This document shows, piece by piece, positions 1 to 6,435 of a stretch of DNA of 13,119 nt (the stretch's first letter is position 1; each line of letters opens with the position of its first letter). Position numbers and translations under genes: made by a program. Source of the stretch: Nanobdellota archaeon (GTDB lineage Archaea > Nanobdellota > Nanobdellia > Woesearchaeales > GW2011-AR9); contig JAHJDQ010000019.1 of NCBI GenBank assembly GCA_018812355.1, positions 1-13,119 on the forward strand, written 5' to 3'. The notes beneath the pieces were generated by a model. The model was not told the origin of the DNA, searched no databases, and was given only the letters and a program-made list of their open reading frames with translations.

Positions 1-2
1 TC

Positions 3-242
3 CAGCAAGTTTATGATAAAGCTGATCATCTTTATGCTAATTTAACTGAGGAAGAAAGAAACAGAGTTTATCAACAAACTTTTGAGATTTGTGGTCACAA
101 AATTGGTTGCCAGACTTATGGTATAAATATATTAAAACCTAATGAAAAAAGATTATGGGCGGCAGCTTTTTATGAACTTCTACAAAAAGAGTTTAAAGGA
201 TTAAATTTTATTATTAAAACAGCAAAGAATGACCAATTATAA
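3..242 (+). CDS. 3' end of an unrecognised protein (5' end outside the window)
   Basis: An open frame runs from the window edge for 79 codons to a TAA at 240-242. It contains no ATG, GTG or TTG, so the start lies upstream of the window. The readable part is soluble and mixed-charge, with a central 'FEICGHKIGCQTYG' stretch (two cysteines six residues apart) and a C-terminus ending KTAKNDQL. I do not recognise the family. The stop codon overlaps the ATG of the following methyltransferase gene by one base (TAATG). This suggests the two are translated from one transcript with coupled termination and re-initiation, and possibly share a pathway. That it is a real gene rests on the uninterrupted frame and this coupling. 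Confidence 0.7.
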   Translation, partial: QQVYDKADHLYANLTEEERNRVYQQTFEICGHKIGCQTYGINILKPNEKRLWAAAFYELLQKEFKGLNFIIKTAKNDQL

Positions 243-916
243 TGAAAAAAATAATCACTGCAGATAATACTGAATCATATTTGAATGAAGAAGTTCAGGA
301 AACGTACCATTCGCAGACAGGGGCGGTTGAAGAAGCGTTGAAGAAGTATGCGCTTCCCTGTCAGATTAAAGAAGTGGCTAAATCTGGTAAGATTAGAATT
401 CTCGACATGTTTTTTGGAATTGGTTATAATTCGGCGATGGCGATTTCTGTTGCTCTGGAAGAGAATCCTGATTGTCAGATTGAAGTTATTGGAATTGAGA
501 ATGATGCCGAGATTGTGAGTAAGATTGGTGAAGTTAATCCGCCGATTGCTTTTTTTAAACATTATAAAAAGTTGAAAGATAATTTAGAATTTAAAGAAGG
601 AAATGTTTCGGTTAAATTAATTCTGGGTGATGCTCGGGAGACAGTTAAATCATTACCACAAGAACATTTTGATGCTGTGTTTTATGATCCGTTCTCGCCA
701 AAAACTGCTCCGGAGATGTGGAGTGAAGAATTGTTTAAAGAGATGTATCGAGTGATGAAGAAAACAGCGATTTTAGCAACTTATTCTTGTGCGAGGTTAG
801 GCAGAGATAATATGGCGAAAGCGGGTTTAGTATATGATGATGGGCCTTGTGTAGGGAGAAGAGGACCGGGAACTGTTGCGAAGAAATGGATTAATCCACA
901 GTGGATGAAGAAGTAA
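242..916 (+). CDS. MnmC2-like SAM-dependent methyltransferase (tRNA wobble-uridine type)
   Basis: This 224-residue protein resembles the methyltransferase domain of MnmC (MnmC2/Methyltransf_30). In bacteria that domain methylates nm5U34 to mnm5U34 in the tRNA anticodon. The N-terminus has the family's 'ETYHSQTGAVEEA' segment (about residues 20-32). A class I SAM-binding motif follows (ILDMFFGIGYNS, 53-64), then an acidic residue after strand 2 (E86), and LGDARE with D130. The hallmark DPFSPKTAPEMW lies at 149-160. The TYSCA (180-184) and GRRGPGTVA (205-213) segments match the family's substrate-loop and terminal strands. It lacks the FAD oxidoreductase half of bacterial MnmC, so it is a stand-alone methyltransferase. 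The exact archaeal tRNA substrate is inferred. It overlaps the upstream gene by one base and ends 6 nt from the convergent bud32 gene. Confidence 0.85.
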   Translation: MKKIITADNTESYLNEEVQETYHSQTGAVEEALKKYALPCQIKEVAKSGKIRILDMFFGIGYNSAMAISVALEENPDCQIEVIGIENDAEIVSKIGEVNPPIAFFKHYKKLKDNLEFKEGNVSVKLILGDARETVKSLPQEHFDAVFYDPFSPKTAPEMWSEELFKEMYRVMKKTAILATYSCARLGRDNMAKAGLVYDDGPCVGRRGPGTVAKKWINPQWMKK

Positions 917-922
917 AAATAA

Positions 923-1534
923 TTAACGTTTCTTGTTTCTGCCCCTTTTTTTAACTTGTTCTAATCTTGCTAAAACAGAAGCATATTCAGGGTAGGCTTT
1001 TTTGTAGCCATCTAAAGCTTTGTTAAAAATTTCAGGATAATATTCATAATGAGTACTTGCTAAAGCACGTTCGAATAAAAATAAATCCACAGCTTTATCT
1101 TCATCTTTATCTGAAAAGAATGATAAACCAAAATCAATTAAATGAACATTGCCAGTAGCTTGATGTTTAATCATGTTAGAAGTGGTTAAATCTCCATGAA
1201 CCATATCATGTTGATGGAATTTGCCGATGCGCAGACCCATTTCTTGAGCTAAGATTTGGAAATCATCACTTTGTTTAAGTACGTCTCTTAATTTTTCTCC
1301 CGGAACAAAGTCCATCGTGATGGACATCCTTTTATCACAGAAATCTAACAAATGTGGAGCAGGAAATTGCATTTCTTCTAATTTCTGGAGAACTTTCGCT
1401 TCTCTTCTTGTTCTAAATTGTCTGAGAGCTTGATCAATCTGTGGTAAACGGTATTCTTTACTGAAGCGTTCTTTGATAATTATATTATTATTTTTATAAA
1501 CAATTGCTTCGGCGCCTTGGGCTATTTTAATCAT
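923..1534 (-). CDS. bud32: Bud32, KEOPS complex atypical kinase/ATPase
   Basis: This is the small atypical protein kinase of the KEOPS complex. It works with Kae1 (and Cgi121, Pcc1) to make N6-threonylcarbamoyladenosine at position 37 of ANN-decoding tRNAs in the cytoplasm. Kinase landmarks appear in order: GAEA glycine-loop substitute (7-10), lysine K21, glutamate E45 in RREAKVL, catalytic HGDLTTSN (113-120), metal-binding DFGLS (135-139) and VDL (149-151). The basic tail contains RGR (197-199), as is typical of Bud32. At 203 residues it is full length and stand-alone, whereas many archaea fuse Bud32 to Kae1. A TATA box lies 25 nt upstream of the ATG in the short gap after the thioredoxin gene, so it is probably transcribed on its own as a leaderless mRNA. 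Confidence 0.95.
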   Translation of the reverse strand: MIKIAQGAEAIVYKNNNIIIKERFSKEYRLPQIDQALRQFRTRREAKVLQKLEEMQFPAPHLLDFCDKRMSITMDFVPGEKLRDVLKQSDDFQILAQEMGLRIGKFHQHDMVHGDLTTSNMIKHQATGNVHLIDFGLSFFSDKDEDKAVDLFLFERALASTHYEYYPEIFNKALDGYKKAYPEYASVLARLEQVKKRGRNKKR

Positions 1535-1554
1535 TTTAACTAAAAAAAGAGCAT

Positions 1555-1564
1555 AATATAAAAA
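1555..1564 (-). promoter_or_regulatory. TATA box of bud32
   Basis: On the minus strand this reads TTTTTATATT. It is centred about 25 nt upstream of the bud32 ATG (1534), placing the predicted start of transcription at or next to the start codon. It lies immediately after the thioredoxin stop codon, in a 31-nt gap. Confidence 0.65.
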
Positions 1565-1565
1565 C

Positions 1566-1892
1566 CTATGCCTGTGTTAAGTGAGCATCGAGCTTCTCAA
1601 CCAAAAACTCTTTCTGCTGCATGCCGACAATCCGGTCAGTTTCCTGACCATGTTCAAACAGAATTAGGCAAGGAATTCCACGAACATTATACTTTTCAGC
1701 AATCTCGGGACACTCTTCGGTGGAGATTTTAGCAAATTTCATTCTCCCGTCAAACTCTTTACTTGTTTCTTCGAAAATTGGAGCAAGCATCTTACACGGA
1801 CCGCACCAAGAAGCCCAGAAATCAACAACTACAGGAAGATCTGACTGCAATACTTCTTTTTCAAAATTATCTTTATTTAATTCTAATATCAT
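1566..1892 (-). CDS. trxA: Thioredoxin
   Basis: A 108-residue cytoplasmic thiol-disulfide oxidoreductase of normal thioredoxin length. It has the active site WCGPC (29-33), the preceding VVVDFWA strand with buried Asp24, and the cis-proline loop RGIPC (71-75, Pro74). There is no signal peptide. Two further cysteines, C61 and C75, are present. C75 directly follows the cis-proline, where Thr is more usual, which could alter substrate interaction. Unlike most genes here, the start is preceded by a clear Shine-Dalgarno sequence (AGAGGTG, spacing 7 nt), so this mRNA has a leader. The gene is divergent from rad50 and upstream of bud32 on the same strand. Confidence 0.95.
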   Translation of the reverse strand: MILELNKDNFEKEVLQSDLPVVVDFWASWCGPCKMLAPIFEETSKEFDGRMKFAKISTEECPEIAEKYNVRGIPCLILFEHGQETDRIVGMQQKEFLVEKLDAHLTQA

Positions 1893-1899
1893 TTTATAA

Positions 1900-1906
1900 C
1901 ACCTCT
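1900..1906 (-). promoter_or_regulatory. Shine-Dalgarno site of the thioredoxin gene
   Basis: The minus strand reads AGAGGTG seven nucleotides before the ATG. It is complementary to the CACCTC(C) end of 16S rRNA. It supports the start at 1892 and shows that the mRNA has a leader, in contrast to its leaderless neighbours. Confidence 0.75.
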
Positions 1907-1925
1907 TTAATCTAGAATTGATTAC

Positions 1926-1936
1926 TTATTTATTTG
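1926..1936 (-). promoter_or_regulatory. Possible TATA-like element for the thioredoxin gene
   Basis: The minus strand reads CAAATAAATAA. Counting about 26 nt downstream puts the transcript start near 1905, just ahead of or at the Shine-Dalgarno site. The sequence is a weak match. The alternative is the symmetric TATATAAA at 1978-1985 used in the opposite direction, which would give a leader of about 65 nt. Confidence 0.3.
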
Positions 1937-1977
1937 TTTTGTGGTTGTTTGATAATCAATACTCTCCTACAACAATC

Positions 1978-1985
1978 TATATAAA
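1978..1985 (+). promoter_or_regulatory. TATA box of rad50
   Basis: TATATAAA followed by a purine-rich stretch is centred about 25 nt upstream of the rad50 ATG at 2007. No Shine-Dalgarno sequence lies between it and the start codon, so the transcript is predicted to be leaderless. Confidence 0.7.
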
Positions 1986-2006
1986 GAAAAAAAATCTTAA
2001 AAATAG

Positions 2007-4325
2007 ATGCTTCTGCAGCAATTAAAACTAGAGAATATCCGGTCTTATACTAATGAAACGATTAATTTCCCTAGTGGATCGACGATTCTTGCTGGAGATA
2101 TTGGTTGCGGGAAATCTTCAATCTTACTGGCGATTGAGTTTGCTCTTTTTGGAACATCTCGGCCGGACCTGCCAGCGGAGATGTTGTTAAGGAAAGGTTC
2201 TACACTTGGTTCGGTTGAATTAAGGTTTAGATTAGAGAATCAAGAAATAGTGATTCAAAGAAATCTGAAGAAAGATCGTAATTCTATTAAACAATTAGCT
2301 GGGCATATTATCATTAACGGAATAAAAAAAGAATTAATGCCGGTTGAATTGAAAGCGGAAGTGGTTAATCTCTTAGGCTATCCGGAAGAATTTATTACTA
2401 AAAACAAGAATTATATTTTCAGATATACTATTTACACTCCGCAGGAAGAAATGAAGTTTATCCTGCAGGAGAATATCGATATTCGTCTCGATGTGTTAAG
2501 GAAGATCTTTAATATTGACAAATACAAAACAATTCGGGATAATTTGCAGTTATATTTGCGAGAGATGCGCAAAAATATTGCCGTATTGAAGACAAGACTG
2601 GAGCCATTAGCGGAGCAGAAAGAAAAGTTTTTGTTATTATTAGGGGAGAAAGAGGGATTGGAAAATAGTTTAAAACAATTAAAACCGCTATTAAATGAAA
2701 AAAAAGTATTGTTACAGCAGCAAAAAGATAAATTAGATAATTTAGAAAAAGAACATAAAATATTTCTAGAATTAAAACAACGAGAAAAAGCAACAGCAAA
2801 TTTAATTGTAGAGAAAGAGAAACAATTAGTGGAAGTAGGAATTCTTCCTGAAAATGTGATTGAATTCCCAGAGAAAATTAAACAAATGGAAGAGCAAAAA
2901 AGTGAAGTGATTACAAAAAGAGATACTTACCAACAAAAGATTGATTATTTGCAGCAATTGATTAAGAGGACACAAATGGAGATGAGTGTGGTTGACCTTT
3001 CTAAAATTGAAGAGAAAGAAAGATTGAAATTGGAGTTAGAATTACAACTTAAAGATAAAGAAGAGTTGAAACAGAAAAAATTACGATTAGATGAAGCGTT
3101 CAATCAAACTTTAGAATTGATTAGTAAGAATAAGACTTTATTATTGCAAGCAGAAGGAATAAAAAATCAAATTGGGAGTTTGAGTAATTGTCCGACTTGT
3201 TTACAAGATGTTTGTCCGCTTCATAAAGAAAAGATTTTGCAGACAGAAGGAGAAAAGATTGTGAAAGCAAGAGATTTATTATTAGAGACAGAGCAAAAAA
3301 AGAAAAGTATTTCAGAACAAAAAGAACAGATTCAAGAGCAAATAGAAAAAATATTGAGCAAAGAAAATTTATTGATTAAAATCAGATTAGAATTAGTACA
3401 ATTGCAAGAGAAAAGAACAGAATTAGAAGAGAAGAGAACGCAGTTAATTTCTTGGGTTAAAGATAATAATGAGTTAATGGTTCGGTTGGCTGAAGTGAAT
3501 AAAATTAATTTGGACCAGTTAGAGGTAGAGTTAAAGAAAAAGAGGAAGTTAGTAGATGATTTTAACAAAAAACAATTTTTGGAAAAAGATTTGTTAGGAT
3601 TAAAAATGGAAATGATGGAAACTGAAAAAGAATTAGTTGAGAAAGAAGATTTAACATTTAAGATTAACAAGGAAAAAGAATATTTTACAATCTTAACTGC
3701 GGAGGAGAAAGAACTGTCTTTAGAGCAGATGAAATTAAAGACACAATTCGAGCATTTAGTTAAGCAAGGGGAAGAGTTAACAAAAATAATTACTGGTTTG
3801 AATGAACAGCAAAACCAATTGACAAGGTTAAAAGAACTGTATCATTGGTTAGAAGCGCATTTCTTAAAATTAACTTATACAATTGAAAAGCAAGTGATGG
3901 TTAATATCCATAATTTGTTTAATCAACTTTTTCAGGAATGGTTTTCAATTTTAATTGAAGATGAGAATGTTTATTCTCGTTTAGATGATTCTTTCACACC
4001 AATAATTGAACAGAATGGTTATGAGATCTCTTTTGGACATTTAAGTGGTGGAGAAAGAACTTCAGCAGCTCTCGCTTATAGATTAGCTTTAAACAAAGTA
4101 ATCAATGATGTTGTTCATGCCATTAAAACAAAAGAATTGTTAATCTTAGATGAACCAACGGATGGATTTAGTTCTGAACAACTTGATAAAGTGCGTGATG
4201 TTTTGGATCGGCTAAACATACAGCAAACCATTATTGTTTCTCATGAATCGAAGATTGAAAGTTTTGTGGAAAATGTGGTTAGAGTGAGTAAAGAAGGCCA
4301 TGTTAGTAAAATCAATCAAACATAA
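2007..4325 (+). CDS. rad50: Rad50-type DNA repair ATPase (SMC-like, zinc hook)
   Basis: Rad50 is the ATPase of the Mre11-Rad50 complex, which tethers and processes DNA double-strand ends. The ABC-ATPase halves sit at the termini. The N-terminus opens with LQQLKLENIRSYTNETI and Walker A GDIGCGKSS (30-38). The C-terminus has signature LSGGER (679-684), Walker B LLILDEPTD (711-719) and switch histidine IVSHES (H746). Between them run two long Glu/Lys/Leu/Gln-rich coiled-coil arms meeting at a zinc hook CPTC (C395, C398), almost exactly at the midpoint of the 772 residues. A third cysteine, C403, follows. The protein is somewhat short for Rad50 (often 850-900), implying shorter arms. No mre11, herA or nurA gene lies beside it, unlike the common archaeal operon. 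The start is supported by the TATA box position. Confidence 0.92.
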   Translation: MLLQQLKLENIRSYTNETINFPSGSTILAGDIGCGKSSILLAIEFALFGTSRPDLPAEMLLRKGSTLGSVELRFRLENQEIVIQRNLKKDRNSIKQLAGHIIINGIKKELMPVELKAEVVNLLGYPEEFITKNKNYIFRYTIYTPQEEMKFILQENIDIRLDVLRKIFNIDKYKTIRDNLQLYLREMRKNIAVLKTRLEPLAEQKEKFLLLLGEKEGLENSLKQLKPLLNEKKVLLQQQKDKLDNLEKEHKIFLELKQREKATANLIVEKEKQLVEVGILPENVIEFPEKIKQMEEQKSEVITKRDTYQQKIDYLQQLIKRTQMEMSVVDLSKIEEKERLKLELELQLKDKEELKQKKLRLDEAFNQTLELISKNKTLLLQAEGIKNQIGSLSNCPTCLQDVCPLHKEKILQTEGEKIVKARDLLLETEQKKKSISEQKEQIQEQIEKILSKENLLIKIRLELVQLQEKRTELEEKRTQLISWVKDNNELMVRLAEVNKINLDQLEVELKKKRKLVDDFNKKQFLEKDLLGLKMEMMETEKELVEKEDLTFKINKEKEYFTILTAEEKELSLEQMKLKTQFEHLVKQGEELTKIITGLNEQQNQLTRLKELYHWLEAHFLKLTYTIEKQVMVNIHNLFNQLFQEWFSILIEDENVYSRLDDSFTPIIEQNGYEISFGHLSGGERTSAALAYRLALNKVINDVVHAIKTKELLILDEPTDGFSSEQLDKVRDVLDRLNIQQTIIVSHESKIESFVENVVRVSKEGHVSKINQT

Positions 4326-4353
4326 AAATATATATATTGTAGTTGTTAATTAG

Positions 4354-4361
4354 TTTATAAA
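4354..4361 (+). promoter_or_regulatory. TATA box of the 4385 gene
   Basis: TTTATAAA is centred about 27 nt upstream of the ATG at 4385, in the 59-nt gap after rad50. There is no Shine-Dalgarno sequence, so a separate leaderless transcript is predicted. An earlier AT alternation at 4326-4338 is less well placed. Confidence 0.6.
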
Positions 4362-4384
4362 CAGAAACATTTTACTTCTTTTTC

Positions 4385-4840
4385 ATGCCTAATAAGTCTA
4401 TTGATAAAAATGAAGATTCTGTTGAAAAGATTCCAAATAGTGTTGAAGAAATATTAAAAGATTTATATGATGGAGAGAAAGTAAAAAAAATATATCCCCC
4501 TGTTAAAGTTATCGGAGAAGTATCTTTCAAACCATTTGAAGATCGACCACAGACATATTTTATTTTAGGAGAGGATGGAAATCTTTATGAACCGAATGAT
4601 TGCCCGCATTCAGTTAATCCATACTCACAAACCGCAAATAAAAGATGGACATTCAGTGAAGATAAAATGAAATATATTTTAGATCATAGTTTAGTTGAGA
4701 GACTAAGTCCAACAAGAGACAATGATGGAGACCAAGTATTATATGTAGAAGTTGGCTTTGGATATGTTGGAAGAGCCGTTGAAGTAATGTCAGATAATGC
4801 AAAAGTGATAGATGGTTTATTTAATCATTTAATTAAATAG
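4385..4840 (+). CDS. Unrecognised 151-residue protein
   Basis: I do not recognise this family. The first 40 residues are hydrophilic and charged (MPNKSIDKNEDSVEKIPNS...), probably flexible. A compact mixed alpha/beta region follows with aromatic-rich segments (TYFILGEDGNLYEPND, about 57-72; a VLYVEVGFGYVGRAVEVM stretch, about 118-135). These look like short beta strands with turns. There is no signal peptide, membrane segment or metal motif beyond a single Cys-Pro-His (73-75). It has its own TATA box and ends 3 nt from the convergent DUF1385 gene, both of which support a real gene. Nothing in the context assigns a role. Confidence 0.75.
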   Translation: MPNKSIDKNEDSVEKIPNSVEEILKDLYDGEKVKKIYPPVKVIGEVSFKPFEDRPQTYFILGEDGNLYEPNDCPHSVNPYSQTANKRWTFSEDKMKYILDHSLVERLSPTRDNDGDQVLYVEVGFGYVGRAVEVMSDNAKVIDGLFNHLIK

Positions 4841-4843
4841 GAA

Positions 4844-5668
4844 CTAATCGACCACAGCTTTTAAACTTTTAATTCCTACTTCTAATTGTTTTTCACTGGG
4901 TTCTCTTGTCGTAATTCTCTGCAACCATAAACCAGGAGCAATGAAGATTTTGACAAAAAGATTTTTTCTGTACTTCCCGCTGAGCTTAACTAACTCATAA
5001 CCGATACCAGCAATTACTGGGAGGAGAAGAATTCTGCCAACAAGCTTAATGTACCAAGCTCCTTCAATAAAAGTAAATAATAAGATGGATAAGAGTAAAA
5101 CAACGAAAATGAATGATGTTCCACATCTTGGATGGAAACGGGAATATTTTTTTACATTCTCTACGGTAAGTTCTTTTTTAGCTTCATAACAAGCAATTGA
5201 TTTGTGTTCTGCTCCATGATACTGAAATAAAATTTGGACATCTTTCATTAAGGAAATTAAGGCAAGATAACCAACAAATAAAGCAATTCTAAACACTCCA
5301 TCCAAGATATCGAATAAAATTCCTTCTGAATGTAACCAGCGTGCTCCGAAAAAAGGAAGGGCAATGAAGAGCAAGATGGCAAACAAGAAAGATAAAGCAA
5401 TGGTTATGATTACTTCTTTCTTAGATAATTTTTCTTCTATCTCTAATTGTTGATTAGAACTCCAGATTAATGCTTTAATACCATCATAAAGAGTATAGGC
5501 CAAGCCAACAACTCCTCTGATGAAAACAACTTGGAATATTTTGGGAAACTTAGATGATTTTTCTTGTTTAATTTTGATGGTATCATCTTTTAGTCTTACC
5601 GCTACGGCGTACTTTTCCTTATTGCGCATCATGACGCCTTCAACGACAGCTTGCCCCCCGACTTCCAT
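4844..5668 (-). CDS. DUF1385 (YqhQ-type) integral membrane protein
   Basis: A 274-residue membrane protein of the DUF1385/COG3872 family, whose biochemical role is not established. Family hallmarks are all present: N-terminal GGQAVVEGVMMR (4-15), YHGAEHKSIACYE (150-162), HPRCGTSF (179-186) and the C-terminal REPSEKQLEVGIKSL (256-270). Four hydrophobic segments are visible at about 86-106, 124-142, 183-203 and 207-226. The conserved polar His/Glu/Cys motifs lie between or beside them, suggesting a metal or active site at the membrane face (inference). The family is best known from Firmicutes and other bacteria, so its presence beside archaeal genes is notable. The ATG at 5668 is supported by the GGQAVVEG start and by a TATA box 25 nt upstream. 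Confidence 0.9.
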   Translation of the reverse strand: MEVGGQAVVEGVMMRNKEKYAVAVRLKDDTIKIKQEKSSKFPKIFQVVFIRGVVGLAYTLYDGIKALIWSSNQQLEIEEKLSKKEVIITIALSFLFAILLFIALPFFGARWLHSEGILFDILDGVFRIALFVGYLALISLMKDVQILFQYHGAEHKSIACYEAKKELTVENVKKYSRFHPRCGTSFIFVVLLLSILLFTFIEGAWYIKLVGRILLLPVIAGIGYELVKLSGKYRKNLFVKIFIAPGLWLQRITTREPSEKQLEVGIKSLKAVVD

Positions 5669-5687
5669 ATAGATGTAGAGAGTGCAG

Positions 5688-5697
5688 TATATATAAA
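5688..5697. promoter_or_regulatory. TATA box, possibly bidirectional (DUF1385 gene and RNA candidate)
   Basis: TATATATAAA on the plus strand is centred about 25 nt upstream of the DUF1385 start codon at 5668 on the minus strand, predicting leaderless transcription. It is nearly symmetric. In the plus direction it predicts a start near 5718, just before the base-paired element beginning at 5722. Use in both directions is inference. Confidence 0.65.
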
Positions 5698-5718
5698 ACT
5701 AACGAAAACTATTGTTAA

Positions 5719-5836
5719 TTCGTGGGAGCCAGAGTGATACTTCTTCTGCGCCTCGGTTATTATCGTGTTTCACGATCCTCGGCTTACAAATCGTTGAATT
5801 AATAATGGCTACTCACAGAAGGGCGCCCACTAATTA
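5719..5836. ncRNA. Candidate structured non-coding RNA (strand uncertain)
   Basis: The intergenic sequence 5721-5830 is about half G+C by hand count (54 of 110) between very AT-rich flanks, and it folds on itself. GTGGGAGCC (5722-5730) pairs with GGCGCCCAC (5822-5830) with one A/G mismatch. CTTCTG (5743-5748) pairs with CAGAAG (5816-5821), directly stacked on the 3' side, leaving a 12-nt bulge on the 5' side. ATCGTG (5762-5767) and CACGAT (5771-5776) form a perfect hairpin with a three-base loop. A TATA box lies about 25 nt outside each end (5688-5697 and 5858-5865), so either strand could be transcribed. T-runs beyond the element, seen on the minus strand only, slightly favour that strand. 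No tRNA T-loop, 5S or clear C/D box is visible, and I cannot name the class. Confidence 0.5.
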
Positions 5837-5857
5837 AATAAAACTAACTAAGAAAAC

Positions 5858-5865
5858 TTTAAATA
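5858..5865 (+). promoter_or_regulatory. TATA box of the 5887 gene
   Basis: TTTAAATA is centred about 26 nt upstream of the ATG at 5887, again with no Shine-Dalgarno sequence between. Read on the minus strand it would start transcription near 5835, at the other edge of the RNA candidate. Confidence 0.55.
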
Positions 5866-5886
5866 ACTCTTCGATTTGATTTACTT

Positions 5887-6435
5887 ATGGCCAAAAAGAG
5901 GAATATCCATAAATGGGACCACAAAACAGTTATTATTACCGTTCTGATTATGGTGATGGTTGCTTTTATGTTGATATTTTCATTTAAATCTATGGGGAAA
6001 ACTACTGGAGGGATTGTTAGTGAGTTAGAACAGCAGAATTCGATATCTTCTGCGGAGATTGATTTCCCAGATACTAGGGGAGGAACATTTACTGGTTGGG
6101 CGGGAGAAAATTATTTTGTTGATGCTCCGCCAGAAGTAGTCGTTTTATTTACTTCCGCTACTGTGCCGGGATTATCAATACTTTATTATCCTTATCAAGA
6201 AAGGATTGTTGTCGGAACACCACAGATGGTTGTGGAAGGGATTAATTTATTTAACGGTCAGAAGCACATGGTTTCATATTCTTTTACTAATGGTGGCGAA
6301 CAGAAGTTCTTTTATGACGGTCAATTAGTAGCTAATTCTGCTTTTGAATTGTACGGTCAGAATAGTTTTACTGGGATGGCTGTGTTAGAGGAAGCAGTTG
6401 TTTTTGAAGGCTTTGAGAAGGTTGAGATTAGTTAA
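5887..6435 (+). CDS. Membrane-anchored protein with a possible lectin-like (LamG-type) domain
   Basis: This 182-residue protein has a basic N-terminus (MAKKRNIHKWDHK) and one strong hydrophobic helix (about 14-33), with no signal-peptidase site evident. It is therefore probably a signal anchor with the rest outside the cell. The outer part is beta-rich. The segment from about 125 to 150 (QKHMVSYSF...FFYDGQLVANS) resembles the 'H.V..Y..G....YVDGQLVA' strands of concanavalin A/LamG-like sandwich domains, which often bind carbohydrate. That domain call is a weak pattern match, since the region is shorter than a full LamG domain. It has its own TATA box, and its stop overlaps the convergent downstream gene by 4 nt. 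Confidence 0.75.
   Translation: MAKKRNIHKWDHKTVIITVLIMVMVAFMLIFSFKSMGKTTGGIVSELEQQNSISSAEIDFPDTRGGTFTGWAGENYFVDAPPEVVVLFTSATVPGLSILYYPYQERIVVGTPQMVVEGINLFNGQKHMVSYSFTNGGEQKFFYDGQLVANSAFELYGQNSFTGMAVLEEAVVFEGFEKVEIS

Noticed and set aside
275..562. An open frame on the minus strand opposite the methyltransferase gene.
   Set aside because: It is antisense to conserved MnmC2-like sequence and has a composition typical of a shadow frame.
2509..3670. Open frames on the minus strand inside rad50.
   Set aside because: They result from reading the AAG/GAA-rich coiled-coil codons in antisense, and no start signals are present.
4326..4338. Alternating AT stretch after rad50 as a promoter.
   Set aside because: It is about 50 nt from the next ATG, and the TTTATAAA at 4354-4361 fits the spacing used elsewhere much better.
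5751..5783. Direct repeat CCTCGG (5751-5756 and 5777-5782) in the RNA candidate.
   Set aside because: Two copies of six bases are too short to treat as a repeat feature, and there is no CRISPR-like spacing or further copy.
5726..5788. Considered an H/ACA guide RNA: GAGCC (5726-5730) can pair with GGCTT (5781-5785), directly followed by ACA.
   Set aside because: The upper stem and kink-turn needed for a pseudouridylation pocket could not be drawn, and the pairing competes with the stronger outer stem.
5722..5830. Considered a tRNA (including intron-containing) or 5S rRNA for the folded element.
   Set aside because: No GTTCRANNC T-loop, D-arm or anticodon arm can be placed on either strand, and no 5S motifs are visible. 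The closing stem alone is not enough.
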